A DNA stretch of 64,000 nucleotides from Caldilineaceae bacterium (GTDB lineage Bacteria; Chloroflexota; Anaerolineae; Caldilineales; Caldilineaceae): NCBI GenBank assembly GCA_026708085.1, contig JAPOVP010000080.1, forward strand, positions 1 through 64,000, in the 5' to 3' direction. The notes under the pieces are model-generated. The model made no database searches and was not told the origin of the DNA. It worked only from the letters and a program-made list of their open reading frames with translations. Positions 25,929 to 35,047 of the stretch are shown here, piece after piece. The first letter of the stretch is position 1; every line of letters starts with the position of its first letter. The translations under genes were made by a program, and so were the position numbers.

Positions 25929-26111
25929 TGCCGTCTCCGGGGTGAAGGCTATGCCGGCGGACTGGAACCCAGCAGAGATGCTGGCGGCAGAGTGTATGGA
26001 GAACGGTGAATCGTCCTCCTGTGCGTGCGGATGTGAAGCCCCTGTTAATAATCGTTTTCTCCTTAATGGTCCCATCTCATTTCGATTTACCAGAGACTAG
26101 GAGGAGATTCG

Positions 26112-27182
26112 ATGTCTAGATCGAAATCCAAGAGGTTCCCACTAGCAGTGTTTCCCCTTCTCGTGGCGATTCTGTTGTCCTCCTGTTATTTCCATCCTGA
26201 TGAGGAGATTGCTCACTTTATCGAACATGGACCCGTATATGAACATCAGTACGTTGCAACGGGACCACTTTGCATGGAATCCGAAAAGAGCGCGCAAGAG
26301 ATTCTGGGCAGTGCCCCTCCTCCACCTGCTACCGCAAAATTCAACGCCGCCGAACGTCAAGCTCTTGCCATTACCGCTTTCGGCTACTTGTGCGAGTTGA
26401 CAACAAGAGTGGGATGGCGACAGAGTGCCTCGAAAGAGGAAGTGAAGGCCGCAGAGTTCCTGATAGATCGTTTCACCGAGTTTGGCTACAGTCCCGAGAC
26501 GCAGGATTTTCACGTGCGGATAGGGCCTCTCTGGAGGAAATCCAGCAACATCATCGTTGAACTTCCAGGTCTAGGTGAAAATGTGGTCATCATTAGCGCA
26601 CACTACGACACGGTACGGAACTCAGTGGGGGCTAACGACAACGCTTCCGGTGTGGGCGTGATGCTGACGTTGGCAGAGAGGTTGGCGCAACCACCCTGGT
26701 CGAACGAGATGTCGTCGAATTTGCCGTTCACAGTGCGATTTATCGCCTTCGGTTCAGAGGAAACGGGACGAGACGGCAGCAAGCATTATGTGGACCAGTT
26801 GACCTCCGAAGAAGTGGACGCCATCGGAATTGTAATCAATCTGGCAGTGGTGGGGTCCGGGTCGGACCTGTACCTCCGAGGACCACGCAACAGCTGGGCG
26901 GTCGATCATATCTCAAATGCCGCCAAAAGAGAGGGAATGTCCTACAAGAGCACCACCGAAAGTTTTCACATGGCCCGCGGTAGTGGTGAGCTGTATTTCG
27001 AATACCGAGGGATTTCAACGCTTCGCTTCTTCGGTGACGACACGACACGCGTCGACACTCATAAAGATACGATTGAATTCTTCAATCCAGTCCTGTTGGG
27101 AGACACGACGGTTCTGATTTTAGACCTGCTCGATTACTTGAGAATCTGTAAGGACCAACCGAATTTCTGCGCGTCACTGTAG
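26112..27182 (+). CDS. M28-family peptidase paralogue, lipoprotein, ligand changes
   Basis: 356 residues. The signal peptide is FPLLVAILLSSC (lipobox LSSC). About 60% identical by eye to the neighbour at 24909 through the core: AHYDTVRNSVGANDNASG (H164, D176) and FGSEETGRDGS (E216, E217). The Asp ligand is replaced: INLAVVGSG has Ala245 where the neighbour has INLD. The usual His near the C-terminus is also absent (VDTHKDT). It may be catalytically weak or a binding protein. The start has AGGAG about 8 bases upstream. Tandem duplication followed by divergence is likely. Confidence 0.82.
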   Translation: MSRSKSKRFPLAVFPLLVAILLSSCYFHPDEEIAHFIEHGPVYEHQYVATGPLCMESEKSAQEILGSAPPPPATAKFNAAERQALAITAFGYLCELTTRVGWRQSASKEEVKAAEFLIDRFTEFGYSPETQDFHVRIGPLWRKSSNIIVELPGLGENVVIISAHYDTVRNSVGANDNASGVGVMLTLAERLAQPPWSNEMSSNLPFTVRFIAFGSEETGRDGSKHYVDQLTSEEVDAIGIVINLAVVGSGSDLYLRGPRNSWAVDHISNAAKREGMSYKSTTESFHMARGSGELYFEYRGISTLRFFGDDTTRVDTHKDTIEFFNPVLLGDTTVLILDLLDYLRICKDQPNFCASL

Positions 27183-27735
27183 GCCAAACCGCCAATGATG
27201 AACACGCTCAAAGAACTAATCGATCCAACAGAAAGAAAAAGTAGGGAATAATCAGTTGGGGGCTTGAAGTTTAAGATGATGAGTTCGGACAGTGTGCAGA
27301 GGCGAACGATGCGTTACCTGGCGCACTTGGGGCTCACCATACTTAAGCGTTCAGCAGTTGCCTCTTGAACTACGATTCCCCAGTTCTGAAATACACTCCT
27401 ATGGCTCCAACAGTACTCATGGGAGCGCTGGCCTTGTAGTTTCTACGGCGGCTGACAGGATAGAAGATGGGGTAGAAAACACCATGCCTGCTCACATGGA
27501 GCTCTCCGGCGATTATGATCAGCTTAGTACTCTGCGTTAGGACGCAGGTAAACACGAGATTTATTGGCGTCCTACAGAATCAGGCGATTACTTCCTGAGC
27601 ATTTCATCAAGGAAAGGACCGGACATATATCTGGTCTTCCTTGCTGATTGGCAACTGTTTCTACTGGAACCGTTCTGGCACTGCGGGCGTTGTTGCCCCA
27701 GTACGTCGATTTATTTCCAAGAGCGGGGAAACAAC
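27183..27735. other. 553-bp stretch without a supported gene
   Basis: Short frames exist (such as 27292-27540) but none has a ribosome site or protein-like composition. The base composition is more AT-rich than the flanks. Confidence 0.35.
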
Positions 27736-28161
27736 ATGAAGAAACTTGCCGCAATCTGGATAACGCTTGTGCTTACGCTGTCAGCCTGCGTGCCGATCCC
27801 ACAGCAAGCACCGCTCGGTCCGCCGTCAGAAACGAAAGCCGATCTGTCCGATCTCGCCGGCGTTTTCGCAAAGTGGGACATGCAAGACGACACGACTGAG
27901 TACATGGAACTGCTGACAGAGTTCGAGAAATGCGTACATGACGCTGCAGAGGATTACGGAGGCTGGACTTATACCGACAGCGAGATGACCGCCCAGGTCA
28001 TTTACACTACTGCTGTCTTAATGGCAGCGGCTAGTATGGAACGCAGCGAAAAAGTCGAGTCGGGGGAACTTGACCCGTCCGACGAGGACTTTCTCAAAAA
28101 TAGCGACAGGCCCTCCTTCCAGAACCTGACCTGGGCAATAGAATTTTGTGAAGGTGACTGA
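27736..28161 (+). CDS. Small lipoprotein, unknown function
   Basis: 141 residues. Signal peptide MKKLAAIWITLVLTLSAC (lipobox LSAC), then a Pro-rich spacer and an acidic helical domain with two Cys (FEKCVHDAAEDYGG near the start, AIEFCEGD at the end). A GGGG ribosome site lies about six bases upstream. One of four lipoprotein genes in 22.5-29.3 kb. The three smaller ones share the plan signal peptide, spacer, helical domain. No family recognised. Confidence 0.65.
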   Translation: MKKLAAIWITLVLTLSACVPIPQQAPLGPPSETKADLSDLAGVFAKWDMQDDTTEYMELLTEFEKCVHDAAEDYGGWTYTDSEMTAQVIYTTAVLMAAASMERSEKVESGELDPSDEDFLKNSDRPSFQNLTWAIEFCEGD

Positions 28162-28164
28162 GGC

Positions 28165-28640
28165 TCGTTGACAATTCATTCGAGCCAGATGAGCGTAGCG
28201 GCAAGATACAGGAAAGCCGTACAGCGACCTGGGACATATCATGGCGTTCACCACCAGTCAAGATGAACTTGAGGGGAATGCCAAGGGCATTGCCGAGGAA
28301 ATGGATCTTGTTGCTGAATCCGCCCCGCCTCCGATCTGGGCACCGTTCTTGCCGACCTCCCCCTTTTTGACCCGCCCGCTGCGCACATATGGGCCGCGTA
28401 CAGCAGTGCTGTCCGGCATGACCGCTGCCATGTCCGGGTCCTGGGCGAGCTGTTTGAACATGCCGGCCCAGACACTGTTCTCTTCTCAGCGTGAGTAGCG
28501 CGTGAATACAGTATTCCACTTGTTACAACTGTCTGTCAGTTCACGCCACTGGACGCCGGTGCGCAGAATCCAGTGAACTGCCTCAACGAAACGGCAACAC
28601 TTTTCCCCTTGCCCTGCATAGGCACGAGGGTGTCCTTGCA
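28165..28640 (-). pseudogene. IS5-family transposase pseudogene
   Basis: Three frames together spell an IS5-like DDE transposase. First comes FVEAVHWILRTGVQWRELTD with KWNTVFTRYSR, interrupted by TGA. Next is MFKQLAQDPDMAAVMPDST, where the first catalytic Asp region (normally MIDST) is altered. Last comes GGFSNKIHFLGNALGIPLKF and ILTGGERHDMSQ. The C-terminal third is absent. The sequence AGGCTCGTTGACAATTC at its left end resembles an IS terminal repeat. Confidence 0.75.
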
Positions 28641-28824
28641 ATAATGCGTAAAGTTTTTGCCCCTGATAGTCGGCATTTCTCTTGTGCCATGTAGCATCCT
28701 AGCTAGCTCTCCAAACGCGTTGCGTTCGTCCAGGCATCCATGCGAAGATTTTCACGAAGTGCCTGCCTGTGGAACGGAGGGCGGCCAGGTTCTTGTATTC
28801 CATCCATCACAGAAGGAGTAACCG

Positions 28825-29274
28825 ATGCACAAGGCATCACTCATTATTCTTTTCGTCTTATTCGCAACCGCTTGCAATCCTATTCCACCTGAACCACGCA
28901 TCGAACCATCGTCTCCTTTCGCAGTTGTGGGAGAGCAACCTATGCAAGCCGGCCTATATGATTTCGCATTTGCTTTCAAACAGTTTGACCCAGGCGTAAC
29001 CGACATTGAACTCGAAGCCTACGCCTCGGTCGTCCTTGAAATCTCTGATTGCTTGTTGGGCCAGGCATCAGGAGAACCAGATTCTTCATACACGACAGGA
29101 CGATGGGCGGCGATGCAATGGGTTGTAATTATGTGGATGATGGATGAAGTCTATCCCAGCGAACTCCGAGAGCCACAATCTCCGAATGTTTATAACAGTC
29201 TAAAAAGCCTACTTAGAGAGTGTCGTGATCCTGATAGCTTTTCTTTCGATGAGCAAGATGCAAAAGAAGAATGA
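28825..29274 (+). CDS. Small lipoprotein, unknown function
   Basis: 149 residues. Signal peptide KASLIILFVLFATAC (lipobox ATAC), then CNPIPPEP, the same post-Cys wording as the 22521 and 24909 products. The rest is a helical domain with YASVVLEISDCLL and a Trp-rich MQWVVIMWMMDEVY. AAGGAG lies seven bases before the ATG. No family recognised. Confidence 0.65.
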   Translation: MHKASLIILFVLFATACNPIPPEPRIEPSSPFAVVGEQPMQAGLYDFAFAFKQFDPGVTDIELEAYASVVLEISDCLLGQASGEPDSSYTTGRWAAMQWVVIMWMMDEVYPSELREPQSPNVYNSLKSLLRECRDPDSFSFDEQDAKEE

Positions 29275-29354
29275 CAAGCTAACGAAAAGACAAAGGACTA
29301 TCCAGGCTCGTTGACATTTCGGCACCATTGGATTCATGGGTTCGGAGGGCCATC

Positions 29355-29786
29355 ATGAGGAGAGCGTGTGTGAAATGGCTTGTGGTGGGTCTGGTCATTA
29401 TGGTGATTCCTTTTGTCGCCTACTTGTCCTGGCCCAACATTGAGAGCATGCTGAATCCTAGACCCACTCATGTTCCCATATCGGTTTACTGTATCAACAA
29501 AGCCGAAGTCAAAGAGCAGGTTGACCTATTGAAGGCGAAGGTCATTGATTCTGACGAAATAAAATTCGCATTCTCATATACTTCTCGTCCTACCAGGAGA
29601 TCCGATTTGCGTCGAGTAAAGGAGGTGGTGGAAGGCAGGTCTGATGAGTTCTATGGTTCTATTCAGGAATATGGTTTTCAATTCACTGCGCGCAAACGTG
29701 GCGATGATCGAGACAAGGGAGGAGGTCTAAACGTCTATATGGACGACGAGTCTTGCACAATTTTGCATTATATTTTGCGGTGGTGA
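29355..29786 (+). CDS. Membrane-anchored small protein, unknown function
   Basis: 143 residues. The N-terminal anchor is WLVVGLVIMVIPFVAYLSW, followed by a short linker and an alpha/beta domain (KEQVDLLKAKVIDSDEIKFA, RSDEFYGSIQEYGFQFTARK) with two Cys. The start ATG was chosen because GGAGGG lies about seven bases upstream. Just before it lies AGGCTCGTTGACATTTC (29303), like the IS end at 28161. No family recognised. Confidence 0.55.
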   Translation: MRRACVKWLVVGLVIMVIPFVAYLSWPNIESMLNPRPTHVPISVYCINKAEVKEQVDLLKAKVIDSDEIKFAFSYTSRPTRRSDLRRVKEVVEGRSDEFYGSIQEYGFQFTARKRGDDRDKGGGLNVYMDDESCTILHYILRW

Positions 29787-29896
29787 TGGCCTGGGAATCT
29801 TTTGCGAGACTTTTGGGGGATGAGCTTGGACCCAAAAACTGGACCACTAGCTAAGGTGTATAGTCCATAACACTTGCACGCACTCAGGAGAGCAAT

Positions 29897-30148
29897 ATGC
29901 GCATGCCGCTATCGTCGTTGCAGACAGAACACAGGCCAAGAGACCGGCTGCCCAGCATCACCTCATTGCTGACGCGGCTGTTCATATGGATAGGCGTCGG
30001 ATTTGTGGCAAGCATTTTGTTCCACTACTTTTGGTTCGCTACCGCTGAACCACTTATCTACCCCTGCCCATACTCAAGCAGCGAAGGAATATGTATCTAC
30101 GACCCTAACAAACCCGAACCCGAACCACCAGTCTGGTTTTTCAGCTGA
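29897..30148 (+). CDS. Small membrane protein with PCPY motif (a)
   Basis: 83 residues. A cytoplasmic basic N-terminus is followed by one span (FIWIGVGFVASILFHYFWFA) and an outside tail with EPLIYPCPYSSSEGICIYDP, rich in Pro at the end. AGGAG lies six bases upstream. The tail resembles that of the next gene (EPILFPCPYDVDENVVACLY), so the two are probably tandem relatives. Unknown function. Confidence 0.6.
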   Translation: MRMPLSSLQTEHRPRDRLPSITSLLTRLFIWIGVGFVASILFHYFWFATAEPLIYPCPYSSSEGICIYDPNKPEPEPPVWFFS

Positions 30149-30163
30149 CCCACAACCGTTTTC

Positions 30164-30499
30164 ATGTACTCAGTGCTGAAGCGCAGCATTTTGCTGACAA
30201 CAATACTACTCGGTCTCACCCTCGGTTGGATCATGGGACAAAAGACCTCTGCCTATGTCCTTTTTTTCAATACTGAGCCGATTCTCTTCCCTTGCCCGTA
30301 CGACGTTGATGAAAATGTAGTCGCTTGCCTTTACAGGCGACACGAGCCAGCCCCCGACATCGCCGTGTGGTGGCACAGATGGCCGGCTCCCGAAGGGCAA
30401 CCTTCATTCCCACAGTCCAGCGGCAACTGGATGCGCGACATTCTCTTCTTCGACCCGCCGCCACTACTGGACCATAACAGCTACGATCTCGATCCGTGA
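30164..30499 (+). CDS. Small membrane protein with PCPY motif (b)
   Basis: 111 residues. One span (SILLTTILLGLTLGWIMGQ) is followed by an outside domain with EPILFPCPYDVDENVVACLY, then a Trp/Pro-rich stretch (WWHRWPAPEGQPSFP). It starts 16 bases after the gene at 29897. The shared EP(L/I)xxPCPY and a second Cys suggest a common disulfide-linked fold. Unknown function. Confidence 0.6.
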   Translation: MYSVLKRSILLTTILLGLTLGWIMGQKTSAYVLFFNTEPILFPCPYDVDENVVACLYRRHEPAPDIAVWWHRWPAPEGQPSFPQSSGNWMRDILFFDPPPLLDHNSYDLDP

Positions 30500-30623
30500 T
30501 CGTTCTTTCCACCCCGATTTATGATAACCATGTCCTGCACCGCAAGGCGCCCCTGAAAGTTCACGGGGTAGGACATAGGCTGTGGCCGGCTGCGCGGACT
30601 TGTGGCGGTATTGCCTCTTCGGG

Positions 30624-31279
30624 CTAGAGCCATGGAATTCTACCCGAGTAAGCGACAAGAGGCCTCATCAGGCGCCTACGAACCATCTGACAGCAGCGTA
30701 AATCCTGTATGGATTGCTCGATCAGATCCCCGACGCTCTCGCCCAGGATTGCCAGCCGCCGCTTCATGTAGAGAGAAGCCGACAGTAACTCGTTGCTCTC
30801 GAACGACTCTGCCAGGACCCAAATCTCGCCTGTCACGTTGTCGCTGAATTTCTGCAGCTCTTCCTAGGACAGCAGATGGCGGGCCAGGGTTGACACCTCT
30901 TCTCTCCCCGCTCCCAATCCCACAGATCATCAGCCGACACCAGAAAGGCCGGGTTATGCTGACTTGTCGTCGGAGCTGCGTGCTCGCCTTCGCTCGACTT
31001 CTTATTGTCCGTCAGGGCTGCCTGCACGCTCCGAAATGTCCCAAGTTGGGACATTTCAGGGTACTTTTGCCGTAACTGGATGAACCGATGCGCCGTACTC
31101 TTGGAAATGCCGCGCTCTTTCAGCGCCGGTGTCCATGCACCATGCAGCAACTGCTCTTTGATCCAGAGCAGCGCGTCACCTGCCAGCCATGCCGCCTCAA
31201 CCGTGTGCCAGGCCAACTACTCGAAGGTCCGCAGGCGCTCTTCTGCTTCCTGCCAAAGCGCGGTTATCTGCTCGCCCAT
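30624..31279 (-). pseudogene. DUF3102-type pseudogene (copy 6)
   Basis: The frame from ATG at 31279 reads MGEQITALWQEAEERLRTFE, TAG, then LAWHTVEAAWLAGDALLWIK, GAWTPALKERGISKSTAHRF and MSQLGTFRSVQAALTDNKKS, very close to 13229-13984. After DDLWDWERG the frame shifts. A neighbouring frame continues EEVSTLARHLL, a stop, then SDNVTGEIWVLAESFESNEL and LYMKRRLAILGESVGDLIEQ, a C-terminal domain unlike that of 13229. So there is one stop near the start and at least one frameshift. Confidence 0.75.
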
Positions 31280-31395
31280 AATGATCTTGACGATGCAACC
31301 CTTGACAAGTATGCCCGTACAAAGTATTTTGTGCGTGTGCAGTTCGATGCAGGGTCAAAATAAAGAAGGCTACGTTCAGAAAGGAGATAGTGACA

Positions 31396-31605
31396 ATGAC
31401 CCTATCCCCATCGTCGAAAAAGCAAGATCGTACAGATCCGCATGTCAGGCAAAATGGCGCTGGGCCTGCCGCACTTTCCAAGGACGTTCAAGAAGACCCG
31501 GATGGGAAGTCTGAAACATCTCGCGATCACAACAATGAGTTCATGCGCCATATCCGAGAAAGTGTCAAGAAAAACCACCAACTCTATAAATTGCTTGCTG
31601 AGTGA
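31396..31605 (+). CDS. Putative antitoxin partner of Doc
   Basis: 69 residues, hydrophilic and disordered at first (SPSSKKQDRTDPHVRQNGAG), ending in a helix NEFMRHIRESVKKNHQLYKL. It overlaps the Doc gene by GTGA, and AAGGAG lies nine bases before its ATG. It lacks the N-terminal Phd DNA-binding fold. The long disordered region and C-terminal helix are what a toxin-neutralising segment could look like, but the helix is not one I recognise. The antitoxin role is inferred from position. Confidence 0.6.
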   Translation: MTLSPSSKKQDRTDPHVRQNGAGPAALSKDVQEDPDGKSETSRDHNNEFMRHIRESVKKNHQLYKLLAE

Positions 31606-31985
31606 GTCGGGTATATCCAACTGTCGAGGATGCCATAGCAACTCATGATTTCCTCATTGAAGAATACGGAGGCAGCTTCGGTATCCGTGACAGGGGGGCG
31701 TTAGAGTCAGCAATCTTCCGTCCTCAATCCGGGTACTACAACAGCATAATAGAAGAAGCCGCAGCTCTTATGGAAAGTCTGGGGGGTAATCACCCATTCA
31801 TCGATGGCAATAAGAGAACCGCATTTGGTGTTTGCGACGGCTTTTTAAGATCCAACGGCTATTACATCGATTGCGACAGTATCGCTGCCCACGATAAAAT
31901 CATGGGTATGTTCAATACAAACTCCTTTCATTTTTCGAACCTATGCATCTGGTTGGGAAAGATAGTCAGACAGAAACCTACATAG
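31602..31985 (+). CDS. doc: Doc-type Fic-fold toxin
   Basis: 127 residues. The Fic core H64-PFIDGNKR72 followed by TAF is intact, as is RDRGALESAIFRPQSGYY, typical of Doc proteins. Doc phosphorylates elongation factor Tu, blocking translation, when its antitoxin is lost. GTG start overlaps the upstream stop by four bases, indicating translational coupling with the 69-residue protein. It is the only toxin-antitoxin module in the window that is not visibly broken. Confidence 0.85.
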   Translation: MSRVYPTVEDAIATHDFLIEEYGGSFGIRDRGALESAIFRPQSGYYNSIIEEAAALMESLGGNHPFIDGNKRTAFGVCDGFLRSNGYYIDCDSIAAHDKIMGMFNTNSFHFSNLCIWLGKIVRQKPT

Positions 31986-32527
31986 ATCAGTTTCAAAACA
32001 ATCTGTCAGAAGAGGCGCCGGATCGAATGTGGTGCCTCTTTTCTTATTCAATGGCCTCCCCTACACGATAGCATATTGAAACGCCGACCGCGCTTGCGCC
32101 TGAGCAGCCCGCCGCCGTCCCCCGGCTACAGCCAGGATTGCAGTTGCGGCCGCATCGCCCCGACACCGTGAGCGCCTCCCCTGACCACCCTTCGCAAGTT
32201 TCGCATTGCCGACCAGATCTGTCGTTACCCAGGCCCGGCCTCGGGCCGCCGCAACAATCCGCTCCTGGCTATAGGCCTCCAGATCTCTGCAAATGCTGAA
32301 TCGGAAGAACCGGAACACGTAAAGCCGGCCTGCTATAATGACCTTGAGATCCTTTCATCCCTGTGCGTCTTAGTATCGTTCAGCGTCAACGGGCACGGCA
32401 GAGCTCATGGCTGCTCTGGGATTAGCGGATCGGAGTCATTTCCTCAAGACTTACTTACACCCCAGCCTTGATGCGGACCTGACAGAGATGACATTTCCGC
32501 AAAGTCCCAGGAGCAGGAGTCAACGAC
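31986..32527. other. 542-bp stretch without a supported gene
   Basis: A GC-rich piece (about 32075-32180) resembles remnants of coding sequence in its composition but no frame persists. Nothing else recognised. The promoter for 32528 presumably lies here. Confidence 0.3.
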
Positions 32528-33727
32528 ATGACCAACCGTCGAGACGGCACAAACAAAAACTGGGCGAAAATATTGTCTGTCCTGGGCGTATTTGTCGTAA
32601 TTTCAACTATTGCCTACGTGATCGAGACCGGTACCTGGGGATGGAGTTTGCGTCCCGCATCGGGTTCGTTCCCCGTGTTGAGAACGCAGTCATCTCTTCA
32701 AGCGCGAGTCGAAACGCTTGAGGCGCAGGTGTCGCTACTTTCCAGAGATATATCCTACCTGCGGGCCACCGCCGAAGTTCTGGATGACTCCACTCCCGTC
32801 CCGACTCCGACCCGAACCCCCAGGCCCATCCCGGGAACAGATTCGCAAACGCTGATCGTCACCGTCGAAAGAGGCAACGTGCGTACCGGGCCCAGCACCG
32901 ACTTTCAGGTGATCGGATACGTACAACAAGGCCAGATTCTCGAAGGGCCGTTTTCTAGGCAGAACGGCTGGTACCGGTTCTGCTGTGTGAACGAAGATCA
33001 GTATGGTTGGGTTTCGGGCATTCTGGTTAGAGAACAGAGTCCGACAACCCCCACCAGCAGCACCAGCGATACCGGATCTCGAAGTCAAACGGAAAGCAGC
33101 CAGACCTCAATCGCCTCCCCGCCCGCGTCTCTCGGAGTCGACCCCATCTACAAGAAGTATCTGGACGCCGGCGGCGTTCCTATATTGGCGCCCGCAGATG
33201 TGAGCGACAAGGCAATGGATCTGGCACATAATATTCTGGTGGGCATGGTGTCCACCCGCCACGATCTGTTCGCCGTGTTGGTCCGTAGTAGCTTTCGAAT
33301 CATTCTCTACAACGACTACACCACAAAGTTGGAGGAGTTGCCCGGATTCGAGGACTGGTCGCTTGGCCCCGAGACAGCAGGTGTCTATCTGCAAGAGTAT
33401 TCCTACACTGCAGCGGCCGCGCCGGCGTTCGACTTTCAGTGCAATATCCATCTGATCCACGAAATTGCCCATGCGATCGACTACTCAGAGCAGATGCTGA
33501 ACCGCTCGTTCAGGGCCCGCCGCGACAAAGCCTATCAAAACGCAATGGCCGCGGGCCTGTGGAAAGGCGAGTATGCCGAAACAGACGAATCCGAGTATTG
33601 GGCCGAAGCGGTGTCGGAATGGTTCAGCCCAAGCAATGAACCGCTTGCGCAACGGGACCCGGAAGCGGCCAAGCTGGTCGCAAGCGTATTCGGCAGCGCC
33701 GAATTGACATTCACCCTTTGTCCTTGA
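32528..33727 (+). CDS. Membrane-anchored SH3-domain protein with zincin-like C-terminus
   Basis: 399 residues. One span (ILSVLGVFVVISTIAYVI), then a coiled coil (LQARVETLEAQVSLLSRDIS) and a TPTRTPRP linker. An SH3-type domain follows (about 110-170: VERGNVRTGPSTDFQVIGYV, WYRFCCVNEDQYGWVSG), then a Ser/Thr linker. The C-terminal 180 residues carry H311-E-I-A-H315 (HEIAHAIDY) and a downstream SEYWAEAVSEWF (about 352-364) that could supply the third zinc ligand. It probably acts outside the cell as a peptidase. The start has AGGAG eight bases upstream. It shares its N-terminal plan with 57079 and 59643. Confidence 0.8.
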   Translation: MTNRRDGTNKNWAKILSVLGVFVVISTIAYVIETGTWGWSLRPASGSFPVLRTQSSLQARVETLEAQVSLLSRDISYLRATAEVLDDSTPVPTPTRTPRPIPGTDSQTLIVTVERGNVRTGPSTDFQVIGYVQQGQILEGPFSRQNGWYRFCCVNEDQYGWVSGILVREQSPTTPTSSTSDTGSRSQTESSQTSIASPPASLGVDPIYKKYLDAGGVPILAPADVSDKAMDLAHNILVGMVSTRHDLFAVLVRSSFRIILYNDYTTKLEELPGFEDWSLGPETAGVYLQEYSYTAAAAPAFDFQCNIHLIHEIAHAIDYSEQMLNRSFRARRDKAYQNAMAAGLWKGEYAETDESEYWAEAVSEWFSPSNEPLAQRDPEAAKLVASVFGSAELTFTLCP

Positions 33728-33814
33728 ACCGCTCATATCTTGCACAAAGAGTCAGCCATCAAGGGGGAAAGCAATTTCTCTCTGGTCAGAAGCTAAAAGG
33801 TTCACCGCAAATGT

Positions 33815-34035
33815 AATCATCCGTCGTAACCAGATGAACCGCGCGCCGTCCTGGCCGGGGTCCATGCGCTATGTGGGAGTTGTCCTTTGATCCACATCAG
33901 CGCATCGCGAGACAAGTCTCCTCGACCGTGCGCTTTGTTGTTCGGATGGCGGTTAGGTGATCGGGTGGAGCCGGGTTATGTGTCGGCGCTAATTCAGCTT
34001 TCTTTTGAGGATGATGTGCGGGCGTGGTTTTTCTA
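33815..34035 (-). pseudogene. DUF3102-type remnant with upstream leader (copy 7)
   Basis: In reverse, about 33815-33930 reads RTVEE, then ALMWIKGQLPHSAWTPA, matching WLAGDALMRIKEQVPHGGW of 13229. Stops and frame losses abound. Beyond it, 33957-34035 matches the region upstream of the 12911 start (about 13112-13190): GATCGGGTGGAGCC(A/G)G, TTATGTGT. So both the leader and the gene start were copied. Confidence 0.55.
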
Positions 34036-34069
34036 ATAGGTCCGGCCTTTCTGCGGGGGATGCTCGACG

Positions 34070-34995
34070 CACCTTTTGTTTGACGGAAAAGGCCACTTGC
34101 CAAATAGTCGATCCCTTTGCGTCAAATAAATGCCCCCTCTGGCATTGACAGAGCACATCCCTTTCGTCCTCTCCAACACAGGTGGGCGACCGCCGCGGGC
34201 AGCACTACAGCTACGACGAGGGCGGGCGTCACATTATTGGCCGTTTTAAGGGGACTTTTGCCGCAACCGGATGAACGGCTAGGCCATCCTGACTGGTCTG
34301 TCCCGCTCCATGAGAGCAGGTGTTCATGCACCATGTGGGAGCAGGCCTTTGATCCGCAGCAGCGCTTCTCCAGCCGAGCCACCGCGACCGAGCACCTGAT
34401 TGTTTGGATTATGGTTTGTGATCGGGTGGATCCAGATTATGTGCCGGCGCCAATTCGAACTTTCTCAAGGGTGATGGACAGGCCAGTTATTTACAATGGG
34501 CTGGTCTTTCCAGAGGTTACTCGGCAAACAGTTGTTTGACGGAAAAGATCAACAGTAAAACGATCGATCCCTTCGCGTCAAACAAATACATACTCGATCA
34601 CGACCAGAACAGATCTCTATCGTCTTCCCCAATACACGTGGAGGCCCGCCATGCGTTTACTAACGCCGGTAAACCCTGGCGCATGCAGCGCTATTGTCCC
34701 TTGTACGGACCAGATTTCTTGTAAAGGAGTGGTCTTTCCGGGGGATGTTCGACAAAAATTTTTATTTGACGGAAAAGATCATCTGTCAAACAGTTGATCC
34801 CTTCTCGTCAAATAAACGCATGCTTTACTACTGACAGAGCGCTCCTTGGGAGAAGAAAGCGTCGCTGCACCAGCCATATACCACCTCAAAACGCACTCCG
34901 GGGTATTTGATGCCCTTTTTATTCAACGGAAAGGATCGTCGTCAAATAACCGATCCCTTCTCGTCAAATAACCGATCCCTTCTCGTCAAATAAAA
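34070..34995. repeat. Paired iteron-like repeats, candidate replication origin
   Basis: Four units (L/R pairs) occur: L at about 34074-34094, 34530-34550, 34760-34780, 34916-34937; R at 34109-34130, 34565-34586, 34794-34815, 34950-34971 and a second R at 34972-34994. L reads TTTGTTTGACGGAAAAGATC and R reads CGATCCCTTCTCGTCAAATA. They are imperfect inverted versions of one ~20-base word, spaced 15-20 bases. Each unit is preceded by a shared GGTCTTTCCGGGGGATGTTC-like sequence in three cases, so the repeat is longer. The array lies just beyond the leftward operon 35048-38857 encoding replication-type proteins. This is the arrangement of plasmid iteron origins; replication activity is inferred. 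Confidence 0.6.
34250..34490 (-). pseudogene. DUF3102-type remnant with upstream leader (copy 8)
   Basis: In reverse, a piece at about 34258-34400 corresponds to the WIKEQ / PHGxWTPA / RFIxLRxK part of the 13229 gene, without an intact frame. The following 34423-34485 matches the upstream leader (GATCGGGTGGATCCAGATTA, TGTGCCGGCGC). It lies between the first and second iteron pairs. Confidence 0.5.
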
Positions 34996-35047
34996 GTACG
35001 TTCTACCACTGGTAATGTACTTACCCTAGGGTTATAGGGATATAAGC

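Noticed and set aside
34070..34995. CRISPR array
   Set aside because: The repeats are paired in opposed orientation with irregular 100-450-base spacing and no uniform spacers; no cas genes are present. Iteron-like repeats fit better.
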